Source of the DNA: Halomonas organivorans
Lineage (GTDB): Bacteria; Pseudomonadota; Gammaproteobacteria; Pseudomonadales; Halomonadaceae
Length of the DNA: 64,000 nucleotides
NCBI RefSeq assembly: GCF_014192055.1
Contig: NZ_JACHXM010000001.1
Location: 62,001 to 126,000 of the forward strand
Direction of reading: 5' to 3'
This document shows positions 26,049 through 35,339 of this stretch, piece after piece. The notes beneath the pieces were generated by a model that saw only the letters and a list, made by a program, of their open reading frames with translations, did no database searches and was not told the DNA's origin. Position numbers and translations under genes: made by a program. How positions within the stretch are numbered: position 1 is the stretch's first letter; each line of letters begins with the position of its first letter.

Positions 26049-28052
26049 TCAGCCGGCCGCCGCCTCGCGACGGCTGGCCAGCCAGTTGCCCCCTAGCGCC
26101 AGGGCCATCACCACGGCCCCGGCGACCTCGGCGATCAGGCTCGGATAGAAGACGCCGACGATGGCCGGCAGCAGCACCAGCCGGATCGGCGCCGACATGC
26201 GCGTGAACAGGTAGCCCTCCAGGGCCGCCGCGAACGCTCCCAGCGCCAGGAAGGCGGTCAGCGTCGTCCAGGCCAGCAGCGGCAGCGGGCCGCCCATGAT
26301 GATCTCCGGATTGAAGACCATGAACAGCGGGATCAGGTAGAGGCCCTTGGCGAATTTCCAGGCCTGGAAGCCGGTGTCCATCGGCTTGGCCCCGGCGATC
26401 GCCGCTCCGGCGAAGCCGGCCAGCGCAATGGGCGGAGTGACGTTGGAATCCTGGGAGTACCAGAACACCACCAGGTGGGCGATCAGCAGCGGCACGCCGA
26501 ACTCCGAGGTCAGCGCCGGCCCCACCAGCACGATCAGCACGATATAGCTGGCGGTCACCGGCAGCCCCATCCCCAGCACCAGGCTGGCCAGCAGCACCAT
26601 GATCAGCGCCAGCAGCAGGTTGCCGCCGGAGAATGCCATCATCATGGCCGAGAACTTGAGCCCCAGGCCGGTCAGCCCCACCACCCCGACGATGATCCCG
26701 GCCACGGCACAGGCCATGGACACCGCCACGGCATTGCGGGCCCCGAGCTCCAGGCCCTCGATCACCTTGAGCGCGCCTTTTTTCAGCGCCTGGGTCAACG
26801 CCGCGCCGGTGACCGGCTGGCCCCGTTTCGGGGCGACGAACAAGAACCATACCGCGAAGCGCAGCGCCGCCACCGCCAGCATGGTGAGGATGGCGTAGTA
26901 GCCCACCCGCATCGGCGACATGTTCATCACCAGCAGCCACACCAGCACCGCCAGCGGCAGCAGGAAGTGCCAGCCGGCGCCCATCACGTCACGCATCTGG
27001 GGCAGCTCGCTTCTCGCCATGCCCTGCATGCCCTGCTTGAGTGCGATGATGTGCACGAACAGGTAGACAGTGCCGAAATACATGATCGCCGGCAGGATGC
27101 TGACCTTGACCACGTCCAGGTAGGGCATCCGCGTGTACTCGGCGATCAGGAAGGCGCCGGCGCCCATCAGCGGTGGCATGATCTGGCCGCCGGTGGAGGC
27201 CGCCGCCTCGATGCCCCCGGCCTGGTGGGGCTTGTAGCCCAGGCGCTTCATCAGCGGGATGGTGAAGGCGCCGGTAGTCACCACGTTGGCGATGGCGCTG
27301 CCGGAGATCGAGCCCATGCCGGCAGAAGCGATGACGGCGGCCTTGGCCGGTCCACCGCGCTGGCGCCCGGTGGCGGCGTAGGCCAGGTCGATGAAGAACT
27401 TGCCGGCGCCGGTGATCTCCAGGAAGGCGCCGAACAGCACGAAGATGAAGATGTAGGTGGCAGCCACCCCCATCGGCAGCCCGAAGATGCCCTCCTGGCC
27501 CAGGTAGAGCTGGCCGACCAGTCGGTCCAGTCCGTAGCCGCGGTGCTCGAGAATGCCGGGCAGCCACTCCCCAAGCCACGGCAGCTCGCCGCGCGGCCCG
27601 GCGAAGGCATAGAGGATTGCCAGCACGCCGATGATCGTCATGCCGAGCCCCACCGCGCGGCGGCTGGCCTCGAGCACGGTGATGGTGGCGATGATGCCGA
27701 CGGTGATGTCGGTCTGGCTCCAGAAGCCGGCGCGGTTGATGATCTCATCAAGGTACAGCGCCATGTAGCCGCCGGTGATCACCGCCCCGGCGAAGAACGC
27801 CAGGTCGATCACGCCGCCGACCGCCCCCCGCTTGTGGCGGGGGCCGAATACCGGAAACATCAGGAAGGCCAGCATCATGACCAGCGCCAGGTGGATGCTG
27901 CGCTGGTAGAACAGCCCCAGCGGCTGGATGCCGGCCGAATACAGCTGGAACAGCGACAGCGCCACGGCCACCAGACTGATCAGCCACAGCACCGGGCGCG
28001 AGTGCGGCGCCTGGCTGCCGGGGACGATGGGGGAAGTGCCCTCTTCGCTCAT
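26049..28052 (-). CDS. TRAP transporter fused permease (DctQM fusion, TAXI type)
   Basis: A 667-residue inner-membrane protein. It joins a four-helix DctQ-like part (residues about 20-160) to a DctM-like part (about 170-660) in one chain, as in TAXI-TRAP systems. Key segments are GSISGSAIANVVTTGAFTIPLMKRLGY, GIEAAASTGGQIMPPLMGAGAFLIAEYT and SQDSNVTPPIALAGFAGAAIAGAKPMDTGFQAWKF. It works with the TAXI receptor encoded upstream on the same strand, with a DUF1850 gene between them. Glutamate and other dicarboxylates are known ligands of some TAXI systems. Here the substrate is unknown, but nearby glutarate genes are suggestive. Confidence 0.93.
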   Translation of the reverse strand: MSEEGTSPIVPGSQAPHSRPVLWLISLVAVALSLFQLYSAGIQPLGLFYQRSIHLALVMMLAFLMFPVFGPRHKRGAVGGVIDLAFFAGAVITGGYMALYLDEIINRAGFWSQTDITVGIIATITVLEASRRAVGLGMTIIGVLAILYAFAGPRGELPWLGEWLPGILEHRGYGLDRLVGQLYLGQEGIFGLPMGVAATYIFIFVLFGAFLEITGAGKFFIDLAYAATGRQRGGPAKAAVIASAGMGSISGSAIANVVTTGAFTIPLMKRLGYKPHQAGGIEAAASTGGQIMPPLMGAGAFLIAEYTRMPYLDVVKVSILPAIMYFGTVYLFVHIIALKQGMQGMARSELPQMRDVMGAGWHFLLPLAVLVWLLVMNMSPMRVGYYAILTMLAVAALRFAVWFLFVAPKRGQPVTGAALTQALKKGALKVIEGLELGARNAVAVSMACAVAGIIVGVVGLTGLGLKFSAMMMAFSGGNLLLALIMVLLASLVLGMGLPVTASYIVLIVLVGPALTSEFGVPLLIAHLVVFWYSQDSNVTPPIALAGFAGAAIAGAKPMDTGFQAWKFAKGLYLIPLFMVFNPEIIMGGPLPLLAWTTLTAFLALGAFAAALEGYLFTRMSAPIRLVLLPAIVGVFYPSLIAEVAGAVVMALALGGNWLASRREAAAG

Positions 28053-28082
28053 TGGCGTCTCTCTCGAAGCTACGGTGTCGTA

Positions 28083-28724
28083 TCAGGGATCCGCGATGTC
28101 CTGCCCCCGAGGTTCGGGGGCCAGCGCCTCCAGCGCCAACGTCACGCGCTGGTTGGCGGCCCGCTCGCTGAGGCTGACCACCACCGGCGGCTCGGCGGCC
28201 ATGGCGACCAGGCCATCGGCGTAGCCCTCACCGGCGCTGCAGTCGCGGGCGTCGTCCAGCAACGTCGCCAGACTCGTCCCGTCCCGACGGCTGACCAGAC
28301 GGTGGTCGACGCGCATCGCCCCGACCCGCAGCCGGTAAGCGTCACCGGGCACCGGCTCGTCGAGAGCCTCGATCCAGTAACCGCCCTGGCCGTCCGAGAC
28401 CTGGCGACCGCGCCCCGGAATATGATCGAGGCCGGCGGCGAAGTCCGGCAGGTGGCTGCGCTGGAGCACCATGTGGCCTTCGACGTTGCGATAGCAGTCG
28501 TGGACGGTGAAGCCCTCCACCGAGTGGTTCCAGGCCAGACACCAGCCGTCGCCTTGCGGCATCGGCAGGCGCACCAGCAGCTGCCCTTCGGCGTCGCGCA
28601 CGCGCAGTTCATGGCTGGGACAGTCGGCCAGCGCCGGCGGCACCATCGACAGCGCCCCGAGCACCAGGGCCAACCACGACAAGGGGGCGAGCCAGCCGGC
28701 TCGCCCCTTGGTCATCGGTGACAT
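28083..28724 (-). CDS. DUF1850 protein of the TAXI-TRAP operon
   Basis: A 213-residue protein with an N-terminal hydrophobic segment (WLAPLSWLALVLGALSMVPPALA), probably a signal peptide. The DUF1850 features are LPMPQGDGWCLAWNHSVEG and EGHMVLQRSHLPDFAAGLDH. DUF1850 genes typically lie between TAXI receptor and permease genes, as here. They may assist receptor function, but no role is established. Cysteines at positions in ADCPSH, GWCLAW, HDCYR and RDCSAG suggest disulfides in the periplasm. The start could alternatively be MTKGR, three codons later. Confidence 0.8.
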   Translation of the reverse strand: MSPMTKGRAGWLAPLSWLALVLGALSMVPPALADCPSHELRVRDAEGQLLVRLPMPQGDGWCLAWNHSVEGFTVHDCYRNVEGHMVLQRSHLPDFAAGLDHIPGRGRQVSDGQGGYWIEALDEPVPGDAYRLRVGAMRVDHRLVSRRDGTSLATLLDDARDCSAGEGYADGLVAMAAEPPVVVSLSERAANQRVTLALEALAPEPRGQDIADP

Positions 28725-28735
28725 GTCGACGGCCC

Positions 28736-29698
28736 TCAGGGACGCTGACGATCGGCGATCTCGGCGCCGACTTCCTCGTAGTAGCGCAGCGCGCCGGGAT
28801 GAAAGGCGATCGGCGTGGACTCGACGCTGAACTCGACGGTGGTGTCGTTGGCCGCCGGGTGGATGGCGATCAGTTGATCGGTATGTTCGAACAGCGTCTT
28901 GGTGATCTGGTAGGCCAGCTCCTCGTCCATCTCGCTGCTCACCGCCAGCACGTTGGGAATGCCGATGGTCTGCACCGGTTCTTCCATGCCCTCGTAGAGG
29001 CCTGACTTGAGCTGGTAGGCGGCGAAGACCGGCTCCTCGGCCTTGGCGTTGGCGACCTCCTCGTCGGAGAGGCCGATCAGACGGATGTCGCGAGTGGTGG
29101 CCAGGTTCATGATCGAGCTGGTGGGCGGCCCCACGCTCCAGAAGCCGGCATCGATGTCGCCGTCGCGGATGGCGTCAGCGGTCTCGTTGAAGTTGAGGCG
29201 ACGCGCATCGATGTCATCATAGGTGATACCGTTGGCCTCCAGCAGGGTGCTGGCGTTGATCTCGGTGCCGCTGCCCGGCGCCCCTACCGACACGATCTTG
29301 CCCTTCAGGTCCGACAGCGATTCGATGCCGGAATCCGCCATGGTGACGATCTGCACGGCGTTGGGATAGATCGACGCCAGGGCGCGGATGTTCTCGAGCT
29401 TGCGACCCTCGAAGTCACCGGTGCCGTTGTAGGCCTGGTAGACGGTATCGGCCAGGGCCAGCGCCAGGTCGGAGTCACCGCGCCAGATCAGCCCCATGTT
29501 CTCCACCGAGGCGCCGGTGACCTCGGCTACGGCGTCGTATCCCTCGACGTGCTCGTTGATCAGCTCGGCCAGGCCGCCGCCGTAGGGATAGTAGGTGCCG
29601 CCGGTCCCCCCCGTGGCGATGGACAGCTGCTGCTGGGCCAGGGCCGCGGGGGCCACGACCAGCAGGGTGGCCGCCAGGGCCGTCTTGAGTGCGCGCAT
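28736..29698 (-). CDS. TAXI-family TRAP substrate-binding protein
   Basis: A 320-residue precursor with signal peptide MRALKTALAATLLVVAPAALA, followed by QLSIATGGTGGTYYPYGGGLAELIN, the TAXI signature near the mature N-terminus. Also typical are GKIVSVGAPGSGTEINASTLL and IDAGFWSVGPPTSSIMNLA. It binds a small acid in the periplasm for the fused permease. A GAGGGAGGATTC ribosome site marks the start. It is the first gene of the operon receptor, DUF1850, permease. Confidence 0.93.
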   Translation of the reverse strand: MRALKTALAATLLVVAPAALAQQQLSIATGGTGGTYYPYGGGLAELINEHVEGYDAVAEVTGASVENMGLIWRGDSDLALALADTVYQAYNGTGDFEGRKLENIRALASIYPNAVQIVTMADSGIESLSDLKGKIVSVGAPGSGTEINASTLLEANGITYDDIDARRLNFNETADAIRDGDIDAGFWSVGPPTSSIMNLATTRDIRLIGLSDEEVANAKAEEPVFAAYQLKSGLYEGMEEPVQTIGIPNVLAVSSEMDEELAYQITKTLFEHTDQLIAIHPAANDTTVEFSVESTPIAFHPGALRYYEEVGAEIADRQRP

Positions 29699-30014
29699 GA
29701 AGAATCCTCCCTCGCGAATATCGCTGAGCTTGTTGTCCTTGTGGGGCGGTGGGGCCCGGTCAACCACCGAGCGCCAACGCATGCAAAAACGCTAGCAGGC
29801 CCCGGGCAAAGCGACCAGACCACCAATGTCGATACGCGCTACTACTTTAGATAATACCGAATCATCGAGAGCATATTGTCCTGACGAGTTGAAAAGCGGC
29901 CGGAAGCCCTTGTCCGCGTGGGCCACAGGCCGCCTTTCCCGTTGTCCCTGTTCGTCTTCCACAGACGTTTCGCCCCCGTCTACCCCTCCCTCGCCGTTTT
30001 CTTTCAACGCGAAC
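29699..30014. other. Intergenic region with lhgO terminator and TAXI promoter
   Basis: These 316 bases hold no recognisable gene. On the minus strand a stem GCGGCC/GGCCGC with a long loop (about 29893-29930) ends in TTTTC and could terminate lhgO. An AT-rich stretch at about 29835-29875 (TTTAGATAATACC) is the best candidate for the TAXI operon promoter. Confidence 0.4.
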
Positions 30015-31211
30015 TCACTCACCGACCTGCTCCTTCACCTTGGCAACGATGTGCGCGCCGATGGGCAACGCCGAGGTGGCGGCCGGCGACGGCGCATTGC
30101 CGACGTTGACCGTGCGCGGAGTGTTGACGAACAGGAAGTCGTCGACCAACTTGCCGTCCCGCGATACCGCCTGGGCCCGCACCCCGGCCGGATAGGCCTC
30201 CAGATCGTCGAGGGTCAGGCTCGGGCAATACTTGCGCACCAGCTCCAGATAGCCGCGCTTGTGCAGCGAGTTCTTCATCTCCTTGATTCCCGGGCGCAGG
30301 TGCTTGCCCAGCACCCGGAGAATGCCCGGGTTGGTGAACATCTGCGCCAGGTCTCGGGGCGACACGTCACGCCGGCGATAGCCCTCACGCTTGAAGGCCA
30401 GCACGGCGTTGGGGCCCACGGTGACCGAGCCGTCGATCATGCGCGTCAGGTGCACGCCGAGAAACGGCATCGAGGGATCCGGGATCGGATAAATCAGGTG
30501 ATTGACGATGGCGTTGTGGCGCTCGGGCAGCCGGTAGTACTCGCCGCGGAAGGGACAGATGGTGAATCCGGGATCCTGGCCCAGCATGCGCACCACCCGG
30601 TCGGCCATCAGCCCCGAACAGCTCACCAGATAGCGGCCGGTAAACTCGCCGGCCCCGGTGGTCACCACCACCTCGCGGCGCCGTTCCTCGAGCCCCGTCA
30701 CCTCGGCGCCGTAGCGAATCTCGCCGCCCAGGCGCTCGAACTCGGCGGCCATGGCGCGGGTCACCGCACGGTAGTCGACGATACCGCTCGACGGCACGAA
30801 GATGCCGCCGACCCCGGTGATGTTGGGCTCGCGTTCCCGCAGGGCGCCCGCGTCCAGCCACTCGCGCGTGAGGCCGTTGGCCTCGGTGCGATCCCACAGC
30901 GCCTGCATGCGCTGCATCTCCAGGTCGTTGGTGGCCACCAGCAGTTTGCCGCAGCTGTCGTAGGGTATGTCGTGGACATCGCAGAAGGCCTTGGTGGCCC
31001 GGTTGCCTTCCAGGCAGAAGCGAGCCTTGAGACTGCCCGGGGTGTAGTAGACCCCGGCGTGGATCACCCCGCTGTTATGGCCGGTCTGGTGGCGCGCCGC
31101 CTCGCGCTCCTTCTCCACCACCAGCATCCGGCGATCCGGATAGGCCTGCTTGAGCTGCATGGCGGTGGACATGCCCAGGATGCCCCCGCCGATGATGATG
31201 AAATCGTACAT
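30015..31211 (-). CDS. lhgO: L-2-hydroxyglutarate oxidase/dehydrogenase LhgO
   Basis: A 398-residue FAD enzyme of the DAO family starting MYDFIIIGGGILGMSTA (dinucleotide fold). It carries RHQTGHNSGVIHAGVYYTPGSLKARFC, which is diagnostic of LhgO/YgaF, and a C-terminal VRAQAVSRDGKLVDDFLF with NAPSPAATSALPIG. It oxidises L-2-hydroxyglutarate to 2-oxoglutarate and passes electrons to the quinone pool at the inner membrane. It follows glaH by about 100 bases on the same strand; GlaH makes L-2-hydroxyglutarate from glutarate, so the two genes form the glutarate hydroxylation branch of lysine breakdown. Confidence 0.95.
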   Translation of the reverse strand: MYDFIIIGGGILGMSTAMQLKQAYPDRRMLVVEKEREAARHQTGHNSGVIHAGVYYTPGSLKARFCLEGNRATKAFCDVHDIPYDSCGKLLVATNDLEMQRMQALWDRTEANGLTREWLDAGALREREPNITGVGGIFVPSSGIVDYRAVTRAMAAEFERLGGEIRYGAEVTGLEERRREVVVTTGAGEFTGRYLVSCSGLMADRVVRMLGQDPGFTICPFRGEYYRLPERHNAIVNHLIYPIPDPSMPFLGVHLTRMIDGSVTVGPNAVLAFKREGYRRRDVSPRDLAQMFTNPGILRVLGKHLRPGIKEMKNSLHKRGYLELVRKYCPSLTLDDLEAYPAGVRAQAVSRDGKLVDDFLFVNTPRTVNVGNAPSPAATSALPIGAHIVAKVKEQVGE

Positions 31212-31310
31212 GCCGTCCTCTTGTGCCAATGCGACGGCCACGCCGCGATGGCGGCGTGGCCTGGTCAGGGTACCCCTACGCCGGGCGCATTGCTCCCCGG
31301 CGCCCTCTTC

Positions 31311-32282
31311 TCAGCGCTGGCGCAGGGTGCTGGCATGGGTGAAGTAGCCCCGCTGGCGCATCAGCTCGCGGCGCAGCTCGGGGTGCGGTGTGAAGCGATC
31401 CCGACCGTGCAGCCAGAAGTGGTTGTTGATCAGCAGGAAGCTGCCCACCGGGTTGGGCACCGAGAGGATCGCCGGGCTGTTCTCCAGGGACTCGGAGAGA
31501 TCGCTCAGCCAGTTGCCCTCCTCGAAGTCCTTGGGCTGCACGAACTGGTCGATGTAGGACATGATCGGCCGACCCTCGGTGTCCACGTCGAACACCGCAT
31601 GGTAGACGTCCTTGGCGACGTTCTTGCTTGGCGGCGCGGTCCAGCGCATCTCGCGGCGCGCCAGCGGATGACGGTAGAAGCGCTCCAGGTCCGCCCAGTC
31701 GTCCAGGTGCAGCAGCAGGGAGTTGCCGCCCTGCATGTGCTGCTCGTCGATCTTCATCATCAGCACGTAGTCGGTGTCCTGCTCGACGAAGGTGCCGTCG
31801 TTGTGCAGCTCCATCACTCGGTGGGGCTGGCGCAGGTAGCTGTCCGACTCGTCGACGTTCTTGACCACGAAACGCGCATAGTACTGGCCGCTCATGGCGT
31901 CGTAGTTGGAGCGGCCCATCAGGTGCGCCACGGCGGTGGCGAACTTGACCATCTCCTCGGCCTGCTCGACGCCGTCGAGGCCCTCGGGCACCACCTGGAG
32001 CCCACCCGTACCACGATCCACCAGGGTATTGATCAGCACCGGCTTCAGGGTATTGCCGCACAGCTCGTCGAGGATCTTCGCCACCCGGAAGCGCAGCATC
32101 GACTTGTACTCCAGCGCCTGCACCGGCCAGTCGGCCACGGCAGCGAGGAAGGCCTCGACCACCTCGCGGGAGAAGGTCATCTGCAGCAGCCGCGGCGACT
32201 GCGTCGACGGCGTCAGGCTGAAGCCCTGGAGGTCGGCGGGCAGCGGCATGGCGATGTCGGGAATCCGGGTCAGCACGGTCAT
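31311..32282 (-). CDS. glaH: Glutarate 2-hydroxylase GlaH (CsiD)
   Basis: A 323-residue Fe(II)/2-oxoglutarate dioxygenase. The metal triad appears as ELHNDG (His160, Asp162) and WLHGRDRF (His292), at the positions given for E. coli CsiD as I remember them. The motif [32 protein letters not shown] is strongly conserved in the family. It hydroxylates glutarate to L-2-hydroxyglutarate, consuming 2-oxoglutarate and O2. LhgO downstream completes the route to 2-oxoglutarate. No CsiR/GlaR-type GntR repressor is adjacent; AT-rich direct repeats upstream may be an operator. Confidence 0.95.
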   Translation of the reverse strand: MTVLTRIPDIAMPLPADLQGFSLTPSTQSPRLLQMTFSREVVEAFLAAVADWPVQALEYKSMLRFRVAKILDELCGNTLKPVLINTLVDRGTGGLQVVPEGLDGVEQAEEMVKFATAVAHLMGRSNYDAMSGQYYARFVVKNVDESDSYLRQPHRVMELHNDGTFVEQDTDYVLMMKIDEQHMQGGNSLLLHLDDWADLERFYRHPLARREMRWTAPPSKNVAKDVYHAVFDVDTEGRPIMSYIDQFVQPKDFEEGNWLSDLSESLENSPAILSVPNPVGSFLLINNHFWLHGRDRFTPHPELRRELMRQRGYFTHASTLRQR

Positions 32283-32319
32283 CTGGGGTCTCCATGGTCT
32301 CGAGCGTTGATGAATTAAA

Positions 32320-32355
32320 AATATCTACATTTTTTAAAATCGTCAATATATCTAC
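32320..32355 (-). promoter_or_regulatory. AT-rich promoter region of glaH with direct repeats
   Basis: ATATCTAC occurs at 32321-32328 and 32348-32355, 27 bases apart, within an AT-rich stretch (AATTAAAAATATCTACATTTT) 40-75 bases upstream of glaH. This is a plausible promoter with regulator sites. The regulator is not known. Confidence 0.4.
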
Positions 32356-32396
32356 GTTTCATCTTTCCCCTGCCTTCCTCACACCGCAGACTGACC

Positions 32397-32428
32397 AACA
32401 AAAACCCCGGCCTGTGAGAGGCCGGGGT
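32397..32428 (-). terminator. Intrinsic terminator of the APC permease gene
   Basis: ACCCCGGCC (32404-32412) and GGCCGGGGT (32420-32428) form a 9-base stem with a 7-base loop, followed on the minus strand by TTTTTG. It lies 27 bases after the permease stop and insulates glaH. Confidence 0.88.
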
Positions 32429-32454
32429 CGAATCCATCGGGGCAGCAGGAGCCG

Positions 32455-33894
32455 TCAACGCCCTTGGTAGGGATCGGCACCGTCCAGCTCGCGCTGCATC
32501 ATGGTGTCGCTGTAGGCCACGCCGTAGCGGGCCCGCGACCAGGCATAAAGCGCCAGCCCCAGTATCATCCAGCCGCCGAACAGCGACCATTCCAGCGGCG
32601 ACAGCGCGGACGGGCTGCCGGGCAGGTAGAGGCCGATCAGCGCCAGCGAGAGGATCACCGACAGCGCGCCCACCGTCTTGCCGCGGCGCACGCGGAAGGG
32701 GCGCGGCATGTCCGGCTCGCGGCGACGCAGCAGCACGAAGGACAGCGACACGAACAGGTAGGCGACGACGATGCCCAGACCGCCGGCGACCACCAGCCAG
32801 ACCAGCGCCGGTCGACCGAGCAAGGGTGCGGCGGCAGACAGCAGCCCCATCACCAGGATGGCGTTGGTGGGCGTGCGGTGCTTGGGATGCAGCCGGGCGA
32901 GGAAGGCCGGCAGCATGCCGGAATGTGCCAGGGCATAGATGGCCCGGGAGCCGCCAATGTAGAAGGCGTTCCAGCTGGTGATGATGCCGGCGATGCCGGC
33001 CAGGATCATCAGGTTGCCCGCCCAGGGCGCCTGGAAGACCGCCTGCATGGCATCGGGCACCGCCAACGAGCTCTCGGCCAGCGCCGCCGGGTCCAGCATC
33101 AGCGCCGTGCCGAGGATGATGAAAGCGTACCAGAACACTGCCAGGATCACCGAGATCATCAGCACCCGGCCGATCTCCCTGAACGGCAGATCGATCTCCT
33201 CGGCGGCCTGGGGAATCACGTCGAAGCCGACGAACATGAAGGGCACCATGATGATCACCGTCATGATGCCGCCGACCACGCCCTGCTCGACGTTGAACAG
33301 CGGCTCCAGGGTGGCGGCGCTGCCCTCGAACAGGGCGCCGGTGATGAACATCACCCCCACCGCCAGGATCAGCAGGGTCACCACCTTCTGCACCAGGGCC
33401 GCGGTGCGCACGCCGAGGTAGTTGATCCAGGTCATCACCAGCGAACCGGCCACGCCGACCGCCACCCAGGTGGCCTTCACGTCCCAGCCGGCGATGGTCC
33501 ACAACTGTCCCACCGCATAGTCGGGAAACAGGTGCTCGACCACCGTGGGCAGCGCCACGGCTTCGAAGGCGACTACGCTGACGTAGCCCAGGGTGATCGC
33601 CCAGGTACACAGGAAGGAAGCGAAGTGCCCCATGGCACGGTAGCTGTAGACGTGCTCGCCGCCGACCTGGGGCATGGCCGAGGCGAGTTCGGCGTAGGTC
33701 AGGCCCACCAGCACGATCACCGCCCCGCCGAGCAAGAAGGCAGTAATGGCGCCCAGGCTGCCCGCCGACTGGATCCAGCTACCGGTCAGCACGATCCATC
33801 CCCAGCCGATCATCGCGCCGAAGGCCAGGGCCAGCACGTCCTTGCGCGCGAGCACTCGCGTCAGCTGTGTCGTTTGCGTCGGGTCGTTGTTCAT
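32455..33894 (-). CDS. APC-superfamily amino acid permease
   Basis: A 479-residue membrane protein with twelve predicted helices. AFGAMIGWGWIVLTGSWIQSAGSLGA is the unwound helix 1 of APC transporters. TYAELASAMPQVGGEHVYSYRAMG and VPFMFVGFDVIPQAAEEIDLP are typical of helix 2 and helix 6. The family takes up amino acids or polyamine-related compounds by H+ or Na+ symport or exchange. It sits upstream of glaH but has its own terminator, so a link to lysine, 5-aminovalerate or glutarate use is only contextual. The upstream region 33900-33960 is strikingly AT-rich and is its likely promoter. Confidence 0.9.
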   Translation of the reverse strand: MNNDPTQTTQLTRVLARKDVLALAFGAMIGWGWIVLTGSWIQSAGSLGAITAFLLGGAVIVLVGLTYAELASAMPQVGGEHVYSYRAMGHFASFLCTWAITLGYVSVVAFEAVALPTVVEHLFPDYAVGQLWTIAGWDVKATWVAVGVAGSLVMTWINYLGVRTAALVQKVVTLLILAVGVMFITGALFEGSAATLEPLFNVEQGVVGGIMTVIIMVPFMFVGFDVIPQAAEEIDLPFREIGRVLMISVILAVFWYAFIILGTALMLDPAALAESSLAVPDAMQAVFQAPWAGNLMILAGIAGIITSWNAFYIGGSRAIYALAHSGMLPAFLARLHPKHRTPTNAILVMGLLSAAAPLLGRPALVWLVVAGGLGIVVAYLFVSLSFVLLRRREPDMPRPFRVRRGKTVGALSVILSLALIGLYLPGSPSALSPLEWSLFGGWMILGLALYAWSRARYGVAYSDTMMQRELDGADPYQGR

Positions 33895-34169
33895 GTACCT
33901 CTCCCATTTAGACGATTTTTTGTATTAATTAATATTTTTTTCAAAATCATCGACAAAATAACCACTCCCCCTTGCGGTCACAAGTCGTCAGTCATCGAGA
34001 TGCATGCAACTTTGGTCGCAGCACATCGCTCGCCGACGCGGCCGGATCAGGCATGACGGGCGGCCCCATGGCCACCTTGCCACGGGGCGATCGCAAGGAC
34101 ATTTCGGGGCTGGCGAAACCCGAAAAAAGCCTTCATGCTGTAGCGGTCGATTCTGTCCTCTGGAGCATC

Positions 34170-34448
34170 ATGAGCACGGCAAGCCCCACCACCCGCGCGG
34201 ATCGCGTAGAACCTCCGCCAAGGTGCCCTGACCTCGACGTCAGGGATCTCGAACAACGCACGCGCCTGATGCGCATCATCACCCGGCTGATCGCCGTATC
34301 GGATCTCGGCAATCGCGAGATCGCCCGCCGAGCGGGACTGCCCATGCAGAAGATCAGCGACCTCCTCGCCGGGCGGCTGGAGCAGCTCACCCTCGACGAG
34401 CTCCAGACACTGCGCCGGACCATCGACCACGAACTCACTCCGCCCTAG
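34170..34448 (+). CDS. Small XRE-type helix-turn-helix protein (antitoxin-like)
   Basis: A 92-residue protein. Residues 35-85 form a Cro/XRE helix-turn-helix: MRIITRLIAVSDLGNREIARRAGLPMQKISDLLAGRLEQLTLDELQTL, with the usual recognition helix at PMQKISDLLAG. This HTH_37-like form is common in antitoxins of HigBA-like pairs and in small regulators. No toxin gene adjoins it on either side, so it is an orphan or a stand-alone regulator. A TGGAG site eight bases before the ATG defines the start within a longer open frame. The 275 bases before it contain only AT-rich promoter DNA of the divergent permease. Confidence 0.65.
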   Translation: MSTASPTTRADRVEPPPRCPDLDVRDLEQRTRLMRIITRLIAVSDLGNREIARRAGLPMQKISDLLAGRLEQLTLDELQTLRRTIDHELTPP

Positions 34449-34528
34449 CCGCCCGCGCGACTCGGGCAAGGGCCGGTCACCGCCGGCCCACCCCGCCTCA
34501 TGGATTCGAGACACTAGGGAGACTCCCG

Positions 34529-35200
34529 ATGCGACACCTCGTGACCGGCCTGCTGCTGGCCGCCTCGCTGCCCGTCCTGGCCGACGGCAAGGCCACCCTG
34601 GAGAGCCATTCCGCCCAGGGCGGCGCCACCATGGAAGTCAGTTGGGCGGGTGACGACCTGCGCATGGACTTTCCCCAGCAGGCCCAGGCGGGCTTCATGC
34701 TGCTCAAGGACGGCAAGGGCTACATGGTCAGCCAAATGCAAGGCCAGACCATGGTCATGGACCTTGCCAAACTCAGGGAAATGGCCGAAGGCATGGGCGG
34801 CGACAAGGCTGCGGCCGGGCTCACCGACGAGCAGGCCAGCTCGGTCGATGCCCTGGAGGCGACCGGCGAGCAGGAGACCATCGCCGGCCTCGAGGGCGAC
34901 GTCTATCGCCTGCAGTGGACCGACAAGGCCGGCAACGCCCACGACGATACCCTGGTGCTGAGCGACGATCCCCAGGTTCGCGAGCTGATGGCGGTATTTC
35001 ATGCCTACCAGCAGAGCATGACAGGCGAGTCGGATCCCATCGCCACGGAGTTGGAAGAGCGGGAGCTCGGCATGCTGCGCTTCAGCGACCGCTTCCAGAT
35101 CGCCGAACTGTCCGACGAGACGCCGCAAGCCGATATCTTCGAACTGCCCGAGGACGCCATGACCTTCGAGGACATGATGCGCTCTGCCGTGCCGGAATGA
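34529..35200 (+). CDS. Unknown periplasmic protein
   Basis: A 223-residue protein with a signal peptide (RHLVTGLLLAASLPVLA-D). The mature part is rich in Met, Gln and acidic residues: MLLKDGKGYMVSQMQGQTMVMDLAKLREMAEGMGG, then a DDPQVRELMAVFHAYQQSM helix and an acidic C-terminus. The layout resembles DUF4412-like periplasmic proteins, but I do not recognise a specific function. A GGGAG ribosome site precedes the ATG and a strong hairpin terminator follows, so it is a complete monocistronic gene. Secretion fits the highly acidic composition expected of halophile exported proteins. Confidence 0.65.
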   Translation: MRHLVTGLLLAASLPVLADGKATLESHSAQGGATMEVSWAGDDLRMDFPQQAQAGFMLLKDGKGYMVSQMQGQTMVMDLAKLREMAEGMGGDKAAAGLTDEQASSVDALEATGEQETIAGLEGDVYRLQWTDKAGNAHDDTLVLSDDPQVRELMAVFHAYQQSMTGESDPIATELEERELGMLRFSDRFQIAELSDETPQADIFELPEDAMTFEDMMRSAVPE

Positions 35201-35226
35201 GGTCGTCCCACTGACGGGAGCCTCTG

Positions 35227-35259
35227 CCCCGGACCCGACCGAGCGCGTCGGGTCCGGGG
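35227..35259 (+). terminator. Hairpin terminator after the periplasmic protein gene
   Basis: CCCCGGACCCGAC (35227-35239) pairs with GTCGGGTCCGGGG (35247-35259), a 13-base perfect stem with a 7-base loop. Only a weak T content follows (CCCTTC). Confidence 0.65.
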
Positions 35260-35339
35260 GCCCTTCACTACCTTCCCGAACCGGCGCTGTGACATAATCC
35301 GAGGGCTATCCCCTCTTCACCCCAGTCAGACTCGACGCC

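Noticed and set aside
26475..28721. Long plus-strand open frame opposite the TAXI permease and DUF1850 genes
   Set aside because: His/Gln/Arg-rich low-complexity translation, no ribosome site, and fully overlapped by well-supported genes on the other strand.
29826..32318. Long plus-strand open frame opposite lhgO and glaH
   Set aside because: Antisense shadow of two clear enzymes; no family features.
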